Below, in pieces: positions 9,791 through 17,714 of a stretch of 64,000 bases of DNA. This stretch comes from Streptomyces exfoliatus (GTDB lineage Bacteria > Actinomycetota > Actinomycetes > Streptomycetales > Streptomycetaceae). The notes under the pieces were generated by a model. That model made no database searches. It saw only the letters and a list, made by a program, of their open reading frames with translations, and was not told where the DNA came from. The DNA is taken from assembly GCF_000725545.1 (NCBI RefSeq), contig NZ_JNZP01000007.1, positions 124,001-188,000 of the forward strand, in the 5' to 3' direction. Every line of letters starts with the position of its first letter. Positions within the stretch are counted from its first letter, which is position 1. A program made the translations under genes and the position numbers.

Positions 9791-11008
9791 ATGGGCGAGA
9801 AGCGCGACCGAGCGCGTGGGACGGGTGGGGGTGCGCCCCAGCAGGGTTCCAGGGGCGCCTGGCCTTCGCGGGAGGCGCTCACCCGCCTCGGGGTGCCCCG
9901 GGGCAGGGTCGTCATCGACTACAGCATGATCATCGCCCTGAGCGTCTGGGTGCTGGCCGGCTGTTACACCTCGGGGGCGTTCGGCGGGTGGTACGCGGCG
10001 CTGCCCCCGCTCGGATTCGGGCTCTGTGCGGCGGCGGCCCTGGGCTACCACCACACGACGCTCGACCACCGGGCGGCGGCGTCGCTCGGGCTGCTCGGCG
10101 TGATGGCGCTCTGCGGACTCGGGGCCTACGCGGCCGGAGCCCCCACGCCCGCGACGGTGATGTGGATAGTCATCGCGATCATGGCGATGGAGCGGCTGCC
10201 GCTCCCCGCCGGCCTGGCCACCGTGGCGGTACTCGTCCCGGGGTTCGCGGAGGCCGACGAGACCGGGATGCTCGGGGCCGCCCTGACCACGGCGGCCGTG
10301 CTGCTCGCGGGCTACTCGCTCAGGCTGGACGCCCAGGCGCGCGGTGCGGGGTTCCAGCTGCTCGCCCAGGAGCGGCTCGCCCGGGAGGCCGAGGCCGCGT
10401 CGGCGGCGCTCGCCGAGCGGGCCAGAATCGCCCGGGAGATACACGACGTGCTCGCTCACAGCCTCTCCGCCCAGATGGTGCACCTGGAGGTCGCGCGGCT
10501 CCAGATCGAGGCGGGGGCGGACCGGGCGGAGATCCTCAAGCTCGTGACCTCGGCCCGCTCCATGGCCAGGGAGGGACTCGCCGAGACCCGTCACGCGCTG
10601 TCGGCGCTGCGCGGTGACATGGTGCCGGTGGAGGACTACCTGAAGGACCTGGCGCGGGAGAGCCGCGCCGAGGTCGACGTCACCGGCGAGCGCCGGCAGC
10701 TCCCTGCCGAGGCCTCACAGGCGGTGCGGCGGGTCGCGCAGGAAGCTCTGACGAACGTGCGCAAGCACGCCCCGGGTGCCCGGACGCGCATCAACTTCGC
10801 CTACGAGGCGGACGGGATCTCCCTGGAGATACGCGACTCCGGGCCGCCTCCGACGGCCGAGGGCGTCCGAGAGGGGGACGGGCTCGGTTCCTCCGGCGCC
10901 GGGTACGGGCTGCTCGGCATGAAGGAACGGGCCGACCTGCTCGGCGGCAGCCTGGAGGCCGGGCCCGAGGGACGGGGGTTCACGGTGCGGCTGCGGGTGC
11001 CGGCATGA
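9791..11008 (+). CDS. Sensor histidine kinase, NarL/DesK type
   Basis: 405 residues. The N-terminal half has four to five hydrophobic segments (from VVIDYSMIIALSVWVLAG to about residue 180) and no large extracellular domain, so it probably senses a membrane or cytoplasmic cue. The HisKA_3 dimerisation helix carries the phospho-acceptor His near residue 218 in AREIHDVLAHSLSAQ. The HATPase domain has the N box (AQEALTNVRKHAP) and the G box GAGYGLLGMKERADLLGG. Its stop overlaps the start of the response regulator (ATGA), so the two are translationally coupled. The signal is unknown. Confidence 0.88.
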   Translation: MGEKRDRARGTGGGAPQQGSRGAWPSREALTRLGVPRGRVVIDYSMIIALSVWVLAGCYTSGAFGGWYAALPPLGFGLCAAAALGYHHTTLDHRAAASLGLLGVMALCGLGAYAAGAPTPATVMWIVIAIMAMERLPLPAGLATVAVLVPGFAEADETGMLGAALTTAAVLLAGYSLRLDAQARGAGFQLLAQERLAREAEAASAALAERARIAREIHDVLAHSLSAQMVHLEVARLQIEAGADRAEILKLVTSARSMAREGLAETRHALSALRGDMVPVEDYLKDLARESRAEVDVTGERRQLPAEASQAVRRVAQEALTNVRKHAPGARTRINFAYEADGISLEIRDSGPPPTAEGVREGDGLGSSGAGYGLLGMKERADLLGGSLEAGPEGRGFTVRLRVPA

Positions 11009-11790
11009 GCGGCGGCGTGAGTGGCATGAGTGACGGCATGAGTGGCGTGAGCGGCAGGGAGGAGACCGGCGGCCAGGAAGGTGGTCGAGCGACCGAGGGG
11101 GGCCGAGCCCTGAGGGTGGTGGTCGCCGACGACCAGGCCGCGGTGCGTGAGGGGATCGTGATGCTGCTCGGGCTCCTTCCCGGGGTCGAGGTCGTCGGGG
11201 CGGCACGGGACGGGGAGGAGGCGGTGGCGCTCACCGCGGAACTCGCGCCCGACGTGGTCCTGATGGATCTGCGGATGCCCCGGTGCGACGGCGCCGAGGC
11301 CACCCGCCGGATCCGCGAGCGGCACCCCGGGACGGAGGTCGTCGTACTGACCACGTATGCCGACGACGACTCGCTGTTCCCGGCGTTGCGGGCCGGAGCG
11401 CGGGGGTACCTGACCAAGGACGCCGGCGGGGAGGAGATCGTACGGGCTCTGCGGGACGTGACCGACGGGCGAGCGGGGCTGTCCCCGTCCGTGCAGAGGC
11501 GACTGCTGGAGCAGCTGCTGGGCGCGGGGCCGGAGGGCACGGACGGTCCCGGTGCCCCTGGCGCACCACAGGCCGACGGGCTCACGGAGCGGGAGACGGA
11601 GGTGCTCGTGCTGGTCGCGGACGGGCTCTCCAACCAGGAGATCGCCGGTCGGCTGCGGATCTCCACGGCCACGGTGAAGACGCATATCAACAATCTCTTC
11701 GCCAAGACGGGGGTGCGGGACCGCGCGCAGGCCGTGCGGTACGCATATCAGCACGGACTGGTCAGGGCTCCTGGGAGAAGCGTCACCTGA
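11005..11790 (+). CDS. NarL/FixJ-family response regulator
   Basis: 261 residues, starting in the ATGA overlap with the kinase. The first ~37 residues are a poorly conserved Gly/Ser-rich tail from small ATGAGTG-type repeats, so a downstream start is possible. In the receiver domain the acidic pocket is VVADDQ and the phospho-acceptor is Asp88 in LMDLRMP. A short linker leads to a LuxR-type HTH (LTERETEVLVLVADGLSNQE...STATVKTHINNL). It is the partner of the kinase just upstream; its regulon is unknown. Confidence 0.9.
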   Translation: MSGGVSGMSDGMSGVSGREETGGQEGGRATEGGRALRVVVADDQAAVREGIVMLLGLLPGVEVVGAARDGEEAVALTAELAPDVVLMDLRMPRCDGAEATRRIRERHPGTEVVVLTTYADDDSLFPALRAGARGYLTKDAGGEEIVRALRDVTDGRAGLSPSVQRRLLEQLLGAGPEGTDGPGAPGAPQADGLTERETEVLVLVADGLSNQEIAGRLRISTATVKTHINNLFAKTGVRDRAQAVRYAYQHGLVRAPGRSVT

Positions 11791-11886
11791 TGGGGTGAAC
11801 AGAGAGGGGAGAAGAGTCCGGGATCTTCCCGCTCTGTCCATCCTTGGGCACGCGGCCGAAACGGTTCGCTGACAAGGAGTTGGCCG

Positions 11887-12372
11887 GTGGAGAAGGTGGA
11901 CAAGCAGGAGGGGCGCGACGCTTCGGCGATGGCGGTCGACGACCCCTGGTACGAGGCGACGGGCTCCGGCCGGGGGGAGCGGACGGAGGCCGGGGCGCCC
12001 GGCGACGGTCGTCCCGACGCGGTGGTGCGGCAGCGGGTCCACGGCGCGGCGGACATCTATCTGGAAGTGCAGCGGAGCCCCGCCTTCCAGGAAGTGCGCA
12101 GCCGCTACCGAAGGTTCGTCTTCCCGGCCGCGCTCGCGTTCCTCCTCTGGTACCTGGCCTACGTCGTGGCGGCCACCGCCGCGCCCGGCCTCATGGCCCG
12201 GCCGGTCGCCGGAGTGGTGAACGTGGCGATGGTCGCGGGGCTCGGGCAGTTCCTCACCACCTTCTTGCTGACCTGGGCCTACGCACGCCACGCGCGGCTG
12301 CGCAGGGACCGTGCCGCGCTGGAACTGCGCTGGGACACCCAGGAGATGACCCGAGGGGTGGTGCAGCCGTGA
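11887..12372 (+). CDS. DUF485 membrane protein
   Basis: 161 residues from GTG 11887 with AAGGAG 8 bases upstream. A long acidic N-terminal tail is followed by the DUF485 core: a short conserved motif (SPAFQEVRSRYRRFVFP) and two membrane spans (residues ~78-98 and ~110-130). Such proteins are nearly always encoded next to acetate-type sodium/solute symporters, as here, where its stop overlaps the symporter start. It is likely an accessory subunit or regulator of the symporter. Confidence 0.85.
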   Translation: MEKVDKQEGRDASAMAVDDPWYEATGSGRGERTEAGAPGDGRPDAVVRQRVHGAADIYLEVQRSPAFQEVRSRYRRFVFPAALAFLLWYLAYVVAATAAPGLMARPVAGVVNVAMVAGLGQFLTTFLLTWAYARHARLRRDRAALELRWDTQEMTRGVVQP

Positions 12373-13961
12373 CGGGAGACCACCAGACCCTGGCGCTGGT
12401 GCTGTTCAGCGTCTTCGTCGCCGTCACCCTGGGGATCACCACCTGGGTGAGCCGCAACCGGCGCGGCTCGGCGGAGGAGTTCTACGCCGGGGGCAGGCTG
12501 TTCTCGCCCATGGAGAACGGTTTCGCCATCGCGGGCGACTACATGTCCGCGGCTTCCTTCCTCGGCATCTCCGGACTGATCGCGCTCTACGGCTACGACG
12601 GCATGCTGTACTCCGTCGGATTCCTCGTCGCCTGGCTGGTCGTGCTGCTGCTCGTGGCCGAACTGGTCCGCAACTGCGGCCGGTTCACCCTCGCTGACGT
12701 CGTCGCCGCGCGGATGTCCGAGCGTCCCGTGCGGATCGCGGCCGGAACGTCCTCGGTGGCCGTCTCCGTGCTGTACCTCGTGGCCCAGATGGTCGGCGCC
12801 GGAAGCCTGGTCGCGCTGCTCCTCGGGGGTACCAGCGAGGCGGCCCGCTCGTGGACGGTCATCGGTGTGGGCGCGCTGATGGTGATCTACGTGTCGCTCG
12901 GCGGCATGCGGGCCACCACCTGGATCCAGATCGTCAAAGCGGTCCTGCTCATGGCGGGGACCATCGCGCTCACCGTTCTCGTGCTGCTCCGGTTCCACGG
13001 CGATGTGAACGACCTGCTCTCCACCGCGGCCGAACGCAGCGGCCACGGTCTGGACTTCCTCGCCCCCGGGCTCCGCTACGGCGGGGACTGGACGGCCCGC
13101 CTCGACTTCATCAGCCTCGGGATCGCCCTGGTCCTGGGCACGGCGGGACTGCCCCACATCCTGTCGCGCTTCTACACCGTCCCGACCGCCAGGGCCGCCC
13201 GTCGGTCCGTCGTCTGGTCCATCGGGCTCATCGGGAGCTTCTACCTGATGACCATCGTGCTCGGGTTCGGCGCGGCGGCCCTGATCGGTCCGGACGAGGT
13301 CCGCGCGTCCAACGCCTCCGGCAACACCGCGGTACCGCTGCTCGCCCTCGACCTCGGCGGAGGAGCGGGCTCCACCGGCGGCACGGTGCTCTTCGCGATC
13401 GTCGCCGCCATCGCCTTCGCGACGATCCTCGCCGTCGTCGCGGGGATCACCCTCGCGTCCTCGGCCTCGGTCGCCCACGACCTGTACGCCTCGCTGCGCC
13501 GCCGGCACGCGAAGCAGTACAGCGAGGTGACCGTGGCCCGGATCGCCGCGGCGGGCATCGGAGCGGCCGCGATCGGTCTGGGGCTGCTCGCCCGCGACCT
13601 CAACGTGGCCTTCCTCGTCGGACTGGCCTTCGCGGTCGCGGCCTCCGCGAACCTGCCGGTGCTGCTCTACTCGCTGTTCTGGCGGAAGTTCACCACCAGG
13701 GGTGCGGTCTGGTCGGTGTACGGGGGTCTGATCCCCGCGGTGCTGCTGGTGCTGGTGTCGCCGGTCGTCTCGGGGAGTCCCGAGGCGCTGTTCCCCGGCG
13801 TCGACTTCCACCTCTTCCCGCTGCAGAACCCGGGGGTGGTCTCCATCCCGCTCGGCTTCCTCGCGGGCTGGTTCGGCACCGTCACCTCGACCGAACCGCC
13901 CGACGAAGCGCGGCACGCGGAGGCCGAGGTCAGGGCGCTGACCGGCGCGGGAGCCGTCTGA
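12369..13961 (+). CDS. Cation:acetate-type symporter (SSS family, ActP-like)
   Basis: 530 residues from the GTG that overlaps the DUF485 stop (GTGA). There are about 13 hydrophobic spans. The N-terminal motif SRNRRGSAEEFYAGGR followed by GDYMSAASFLGISG is characteristic of ActP and related monocarboxylate transporters of the sodium/solute symporter family; GTAGLPHILSRFYT is also typical. It should take up acetate or another short carboxylate. The convergent CitA/DcuS-type two-component pair next door may regulate carboxylate use, but that is inferred from position only. Confidence 0.87.
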   Translation: MTGDHQTLALVLFSVFVAVTLGITTWVSRNRRGSAEEFYAGGRLFSPMENGFAIAGDYMSAASFLGISGLIALYGYDGMLYSVGFLVAWLVVLLLVAELVRNCGRFTLADVVAARMSERPVRIAAGTSSVAVSVLYLVAQMVGAGSLVALLLGGTSEAARSWTVIGVGALMVIYVSLGGMRATTWIQIVKAVLLMAGTIALTVLVLLRFHGDVNDLLSTAAERSGHGLDFLAPGLRYGGDWTARLDFISLGIALVLGTAGLPHILSRFYTVPTARAARRSVVWSIGLIGSFYLMTIVLGFGAAALIGPDEVRASNASGNTAVPLLALDLGGGAGSTGGTVLFAIVAAIAFATILAVVAGITLASSASVAHDLYASLRRRHAKQYSEVTVARIAAAGIGAAAIGLGLLARDLNVAFLVGLAFAVAASANLPVLLYSLFWRKFTTRGAVWSVYGGLIPAVLLVLVSPVVSGSPEALFPGVDFHLFPLQNPGVVSIPLGFLAGWFGTVTSTEPPDEARHAEAEVRALTGAGAV

Positions 13962-13969
13962 CGGAGGAC

Positions 13970-14135
13970 CTAGGGCCTCTCGTTTGGATCATGCCGGGCT
14001 CGCGGGCCCTGGCACCGCACCTCGCCGCGTTGTCGTCGGTTGCCATGGCTCCGCCATGGCGCCCTCCTCCGCCTTGCGAACCACGGCACCAGACCCCGCT
14101 CCCTGATCCGGCCTGATCCAAACGAAAGGCCCTAG
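13970..14135. mobile_element. MITE-like inverted-repeat element, copy 1
   Basis: A 166-bp non-coding element bounded by CTAG at both ends. The terminal 22 bases (13970-13991 and 14114-14135) are inverted repeats with one mismatch; shared core TCGTTTGGATCA. The left end continues with TGCCGGGCT, as does the left end of the copy at 50797. No transposase is inside. CTAG ends suit an IS5-type (YTAR target) origin, but that is inferred. It lies between convergent genes and may also act as a terminator. Confidence 0.7.
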
Positions 14136-14164
14136 GGGGTGTCGTTCGGATCATGCCGGGCTGA
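14132..14164. repeat. Solo left end of the CTAG element, forming the 3' end of a response regulator gene
   Basis: Starting at the CTAG shared with copy 1, the next bases repeat the left-end sequence (TGTCGTTCGGATCA then TGCCGGGCT). From 14140 on it is identical to the left end at 50797 for 23 bases. No matching right end is seen. It encodes the last ~10 codons and the TAG stop of the response regulator on the minus strand. Confidence 0.65.
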
Positions 14165-14836
14165 GCTCGCCCAGGCGTAGCGGTGTTCGGGGCGGCCGGT
14201 CTCGCCGTACCGGAGCGAGAGACGGACTCGGCCGGTGCGTTCGAGGAGCTTGAGGTAGCGCTGCGCCGTCTGACGGCTGACGCCGGCCCGCTCGGCGATC
14301 TCCTGCGTGGACAGCGGCCCGTCCGCGGCGAGCAGGACCTGCCGGACCAGCTCGGCGGTGGTGGGGGAGTGCCCCTTGGGCAGGTCGGGGGCGACGGAAC
14401 CGGCCGACAGGACCCCGAAGATGCGGTCCACCTCGGCCTGCTCCGCCTCGCCCCCGCTCGCCAGGGTGCTGCGGAGCGTCGCGTACGCCTCCAGCTTGGA
14501 GCGCAGACCGGCGAAGTTGAACGGCTTGACCAGGTACTGCAGGGCTCCGTGTCGCATCGCCGCCTGCACCGTGGCCACGTCCCGGGCCGCCGTCACCATG
14601 ATCACGTCGCACTGGTGGCCGCGCGTGCGGAGCTCCCGTACGGCCGCGAGCCCGTTCTCGTCCGGCAGGTAGTGGTCGAGGAGGATCAGGTCCACCGGTC
14701 GCTCGTCCAGGGCGGCGAGGGCCTCGGAGGTCGAGTGGGCGGTGGCGACGACCCGGAAGCCGGGGACCTTGGCGACGTAGGCGGCGTTGATCCGCGCCAC
14801 CAGCACGTCGTCGTCCACGACGAGGACGTCGATCAT
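14132..14836 (-). CDS. CitB/DcuR-type response regulator
   Basis: 234 residues from ATG 14836, behind GGAGG and overlapping the kinase stop (ATGA). The open frame extends further upstream only as a shadow of the kinase. The receiver domain holds DDD at residues 8-10, phospho-acceptor Asp54 (ILLDHYLP) and the switch Lys of LVKPFNF. The C-terminal part has a helix-turn-helix (LSTQEIAERAGVSRQTAQRY), as in citrate, malate and C4-dicarboxylate systems. The last residues (ARHDPNDTP) and the stop codon come from a repeat element, so the native C-terminus has been replaced, probably without harm since it lies beyond the HTH. Confidence 0.9.
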   Translation of the reverse strand: MIDVLVVDDDVLVARINAAYVAKVPGFRVVATAHSTSEALAALDERPVDLILLDHYLPDENGLAAVRELRTRGHQCDVIMVTAARDVATVQAAMRHGALQYLVKPFNFAGLRSKLEAYATLRSTLASGGEAEQAEVDRIFGVLSAGSVAPDLPKGHSPTTAELVRQVLLAADGPLSTQEIAERAGVSRQTAQRYLKLLERTGRVRLSLRYGETGRPEHRYAWASSARHDPNDTP

Positions 14837-16503
14837 CGGACCTCCTCCGCGGGCTCCAGGGAGGGCGCGTCCGGTTCCGGTTCCGTCAGGGCGTCCGGCA
14901 GGACGACGGTGAACTCGGCACCTCCCTCGGGACCGTCGGCGACGCGGGCGGTACCGCCCCGCCGTTCGGCGAGCCGGCGTACGAGCGCGAGACCGAGCCC
15001 CCGCTTGCCGTGGGACGGAAGCGCCTTCGTCGACCATCCCTCGGTGAAGATCAGCTCACGGTGCTCCTCCGGAACCCCGGTGCCGCTGTCCGTGACGCGC
15101 AGCACGACCGTACGGCCCTCGGTGCGGAAGGAGACGTCGATGCGGGCGCCGGGGGTGCCGGCGACGGCGTCCAGGGCGTTGTCGACCAGGTTGCCGACGA
15201 CGGTGACCAGTTCACGCGGGTCGACGAGCCGGTCGGGGAGCAGCGAGCCCGGGGCGATCCGCAGCGAGACGCCCCGCTCGGCGGCGACGGTGGCCTTGCC
15301 GACCAGGAGCGCGGCGAGCAGCGGGTCGTGGACCTTCTCCGTGACCTGTTCGGCGGTCGCCCGGTGCACGCCGACCACCTCGGTGACGAACTCGACCGCC
15401 TCCTCGTGCATCTCCAGCTCCAGGAGGCCGAGGAGGGTGTGCATCCGATTGGCGTGTTCGTGGTCCTGCGCGCGGAGCGCGTCGATCAGGCCGCGGGTCG
15501 AGTCCAGCTCGCGCCCGAGCCGCTCCAGCTCGGTGCGGTCGCGGAGGGTCGCCACGGCGCCGCCGTCGTCGGTCGGCATCCTGTTGGCGATCAGGACCCG
15601 GTGGCCCCGCACGGTGACCAGGTCCTCGCCGGTCACCCGGCCCGCGAGGACGTCGGCGGTGCGGCCCCGGCCGAGGACCTCGTCGAGCGGTCGGCCGGCC
15701 GCCTCGGGGCCGAGACCGAGGAGTCGCTGCGCCTCGTCGTTCATCAGCCGCACGGAGCCGTTGCGGTCCAGGGCCACGACGCCTTCGCGGATGCCGTGGA
15801 GCATGGCCTCGCGTTCGGCGAGCAGCGCGGAGATGTCGGAGAAGGCCAGGTCGTGGGTCTGGCGCTGCAGGCGCCGGGAGATCAGGTACGCGGCCAGGGC
15901 CCCGGCCGCCAGCGCGCCGCCCGCGTAGGCGAGGAGGCCCGGAATCGCGCCGAGGAGCCGGTCGCGGACGCTGTCGTACTCGATGCCGACCGAGACGGCG
16001 CCGACGATCCGCCCGTCCGCGTCCCGCAGCGGCGTCTTGCCGCGCGCCGAGCGGCCCAGGGTGCCGCTGTCGATCTCCATCACCTCGCGCCCGGCGAGGA
16101 CGGTGCTCGGGTCCGTGGAGACGCGCCTGCCGATCTCGGCGGGGTCGGTGTGCGACCAGCGCACTCCACGCGTGTCCATGACCACCACGTACTCGGCGCC
16201 CGTGGAGGTCCGTATCCGCTCGGCCTCCCGCTGCACCGGGCCGCTCGCGGACGGCAGGGTGCCGGTGAGGTCCGCGGCCAGCCGGGGTGACGCCGTGGTC
16301 CCGGCGATGGCCAGGGCCCGCCGCATGGCCTGGTCGTCGAGCTGAGCGCTGAGCGGGGCGAGGAAGAGCCCCGTGGCGAGGACGGTGACACCGGTCGCGA
16401 TGGCCAGCTGCATCAGCAGGACCTGCGAGAACACCCGCTGGGGCCACCCGAACCGCCGTCGGCGCGCGAGGGGGCGCGAGGGGCCGGTCTGTGCGGGGTT
16501 CAT
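14833..16503 (-). CDS. CitA/DcuS-type sensor histidine kinase
   Basis: 556 residues from ATG 16503. Membrane span 1 (about 27-50) and span 2 (about 190-212) bracket a periplasmic PDC-type sensor of ~140 residues (VVMDTRGVRWSHTDP ... GAVSVGIEYD), the fold that binds citrate or C4-dicarboxylates in CitA/DcuS. A cytoplasmic PAS domain follows (EGVVALDRNGSVRLMNDEA), then a SpoOB-like helix with the phospho-acceptor His near residue 347 (DHEHANRMHTLLGLLEL) and an HATPase domain (NLVDNALDAV, GKRGLGLALV). Its partner is the overlapping response regulator; the neighbouring symporter is a plausible target. The ligand is not provable from sequence. Confidence 0.9.
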   Translation of the reverse strand: MNPAQTGPSRPLARRRRFGWPQRVFSQVLLMQLAIATGVTVLATGLFLAPLSAQLDDQAMRRALAIAGTTASPRLAADLTGTLPSASGPVQREAERIRTSTGAEYVVVMDTRGVRWSHTDPAEIGRRVSTDPSTVLAGREVMEIDSGTLGRSARGKTPLRDADGRIVGAVSVGIEYDSVRDRLLGAIPGLLAYAGGALAAGALAAYLISRRLQRQTHDLAFSDISALLAEREAMLHGIREGVVALDRNGSVRLMNDEAQRLLGLGPEAAGRPLDEVLGRGRTADVLAGRVTGEDLVTVRGHRVLIANRMPTDDGGAVATLRDRTELERLGRELDSTRGLIDALRAQDHEHANRMHTLLGLLELEMHEEAVEFVTEVVGVHRATAEQVTEKVHDPLLAALLVGKATVAAERGVSLRIAPGSLLPDRLVDPRELVTVVGNLVDNALDAVAGTPGARIDVSFRTEGRTVVLRVTDSGTGVPEEHRELIFTEGWSTKALPSHGKRGLGLALVRRLAERRGGTARVADGPEGGAEFTVVLPDALTEPEPDAPSLEPAEEVR

Positions 16504-16565
16504 GCCGGAAACGGTACGGGGCCACGCCCCGGGACCGGAAATGGCGGCGGAGCGGTTGCCTATTC

Positions 16566-16614
16566 TGGGATTTCCCACAGCCGTGGGAAGGGGTCTCCCG
16601 CAGCCGTGGGAGAC
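16566..16614. promoter_or_regulatory. Cluster of TGGGA/TCCCA palindromes between divergent genes
   Basis: Three overlapping or adjacent inverted repeats fill this stretch: TGGGA-TT-TCCCA (16566-16577), TTCCCAC-AGCC-GTGGGAA (16572-16589) and a near copy with arms TCTCCCGC/GTGGGAGA (16594-16613). The centres of the last two are 23 bases apart. The array lies between the kinase gene and the CobW gene and looks like a tandem operator. The regulator is unknown; it does not resemble a Zur box. Confidence 0.5.
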
Positions 16615-16636
16615 GAAGGAACCGGAGGCACGTCCC

Positions 16637-17686
16637 TTGACCACGCAGCAGATCCCCGTCGTCGTCCTGGCCGGGTTTCTCGGGGCCGGGAAGACCACGC
16701 TCCTCAACCATCTGCTGCGCGGCACCCGGGGCACCCGTATCGGGGTCATGGTCAACGACTTCGGAGACATCGGCATCGACGCGATGAGCGTCGCCGGACA
16801 GGTGGGCTCGACCGTCTCCCTCGGCAACGGCTGCCTGTGCTGTGCCGTCGACGCGAGCGAGCTCGACGAGTACCTGGAGGTCCTCACCCGCCCCGAGTCG
16901 CGGCTCGACGTGATCGTGATCGAGGCGAGCGGCCTCGCCGAGCCGCAGGAACTCGTCCGGATGGTGCTCGCCAGCGAGAACGAGCGGACCGTGTACGGGG
17001 GGCTCGTCCAGGTCGTCGACGCGGCCGAGTTCTCCGCGACCCGGCAGCGGCACCCCGAGACCGACCGGCATCTGCCGATCGCCGACCTCGTCGTCGTGAA
17101 CAAGGCCGACCGGGTCTCCGGGGCCGAACTGCTCGCCGTCCGCGAGACGGTGGCCGGTCTCGCGGGGAAGGCCGTCGTGGTGGAGGCCGTGCACGGCCGG
17201 ATCGACCCGGAGCTGCTCTTCGACCGGGTGGTCCCCGAGGGGGAGATCGAGGGACAGCTGTCCATCGAGGACATCCTGTACGGCGAGGACGAGCCGCACG
17301 CCCACCCGCACACCGGCTACGAGACCGTGTCCCTGACGGCCGCTGCCCCGCTCCATCCGCGCCGGCTCATGGCCTTCCTGGACGCACGGCCGGAAGGCCT
17401 CTACCGGATCAAGGGCTTCGTCGACTTCGGCGCCGCCGACCCGGACAACCGCTACAGCGTGCACGCCGTCGGCCGTTTCCTGCGCTTCTACCCCGAGCGG
17501 TGGCCCGAGGGCGAGGAACGGCTCACCCAGCTCGTCCTGATCGGCTCCGGCATCGACGCGGCCGGCCTGCGCAAGGAACTCGCGGAGTGCGAGCAGAACG
17601 GCCCGCAGGACGCACCCGACGAGCACAGCATGTGGGGCGTCCTGCGGTACGTCCAGCAGACCGAGGAGGAGCCGGAGGCGTCCTAG
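16637..17686 (+). CDS. CobW/COG0523-family GTPase, probable metal chaperone
   Basis: 349 residues from TTG 16637, which has GGAGG 8 bases upstream. The P-loop is GFLGAGKTT (residues 13-21). The metal-binding motif C-x-C-C is at residues 66-69 (GCLCC), with EASGLAEP (switch) and NKAD (guanine specificity) following. A His-rich loop (EPHAHPHTG) lies before the C-terminal CobW_C domain. COG0523 proteins deliver zinc, cobalt or other metals to client proteins in a GTP-dependent way. The metal here is not evident: no Zur site and no cobalamin gene is adjacent. Confidence 0.88.
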   Translation: MTTQQIPVVVLAGFLGAGKTTLLNHLLRGTRGTRIGVMVNDFGDIGIDAMSVAGQVGSTVSLGNGCLCCAVDASELDEYLEVLTRPESRLDVIVIEASGLAEPQELVRMVLASENERTVYGGLVQVVDAAEFSATRQRHPETDRHLPIADLVVVNKADRVSGAELLAVRETVAGLAGKAVVVEAVHGRIDPELLFDRVVPEGEIEGQLSIEDILYGEDEPHAHPHTGYETVSLTAAAPLHPRRLMAFLDARPEGLYRIKGFVDFGAADPDNRYSVHAVGRFLRFYPERWPEGEERLTQLVLIGSGIDAAGLRKELAECEQNGPQDAPDEHSMWGVLRYVQQTEEEPEAS

Positions 17687-17714
17687 GAAGCTCCCAGGAC
17701 GCCTCCGGAACCTC

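Noticed and set aside
9706..10617. Open frame overlapping the NarL-type kinase start
   Set aside because: Arg/Gly-rich out-of-frame translation of the kinase gene.
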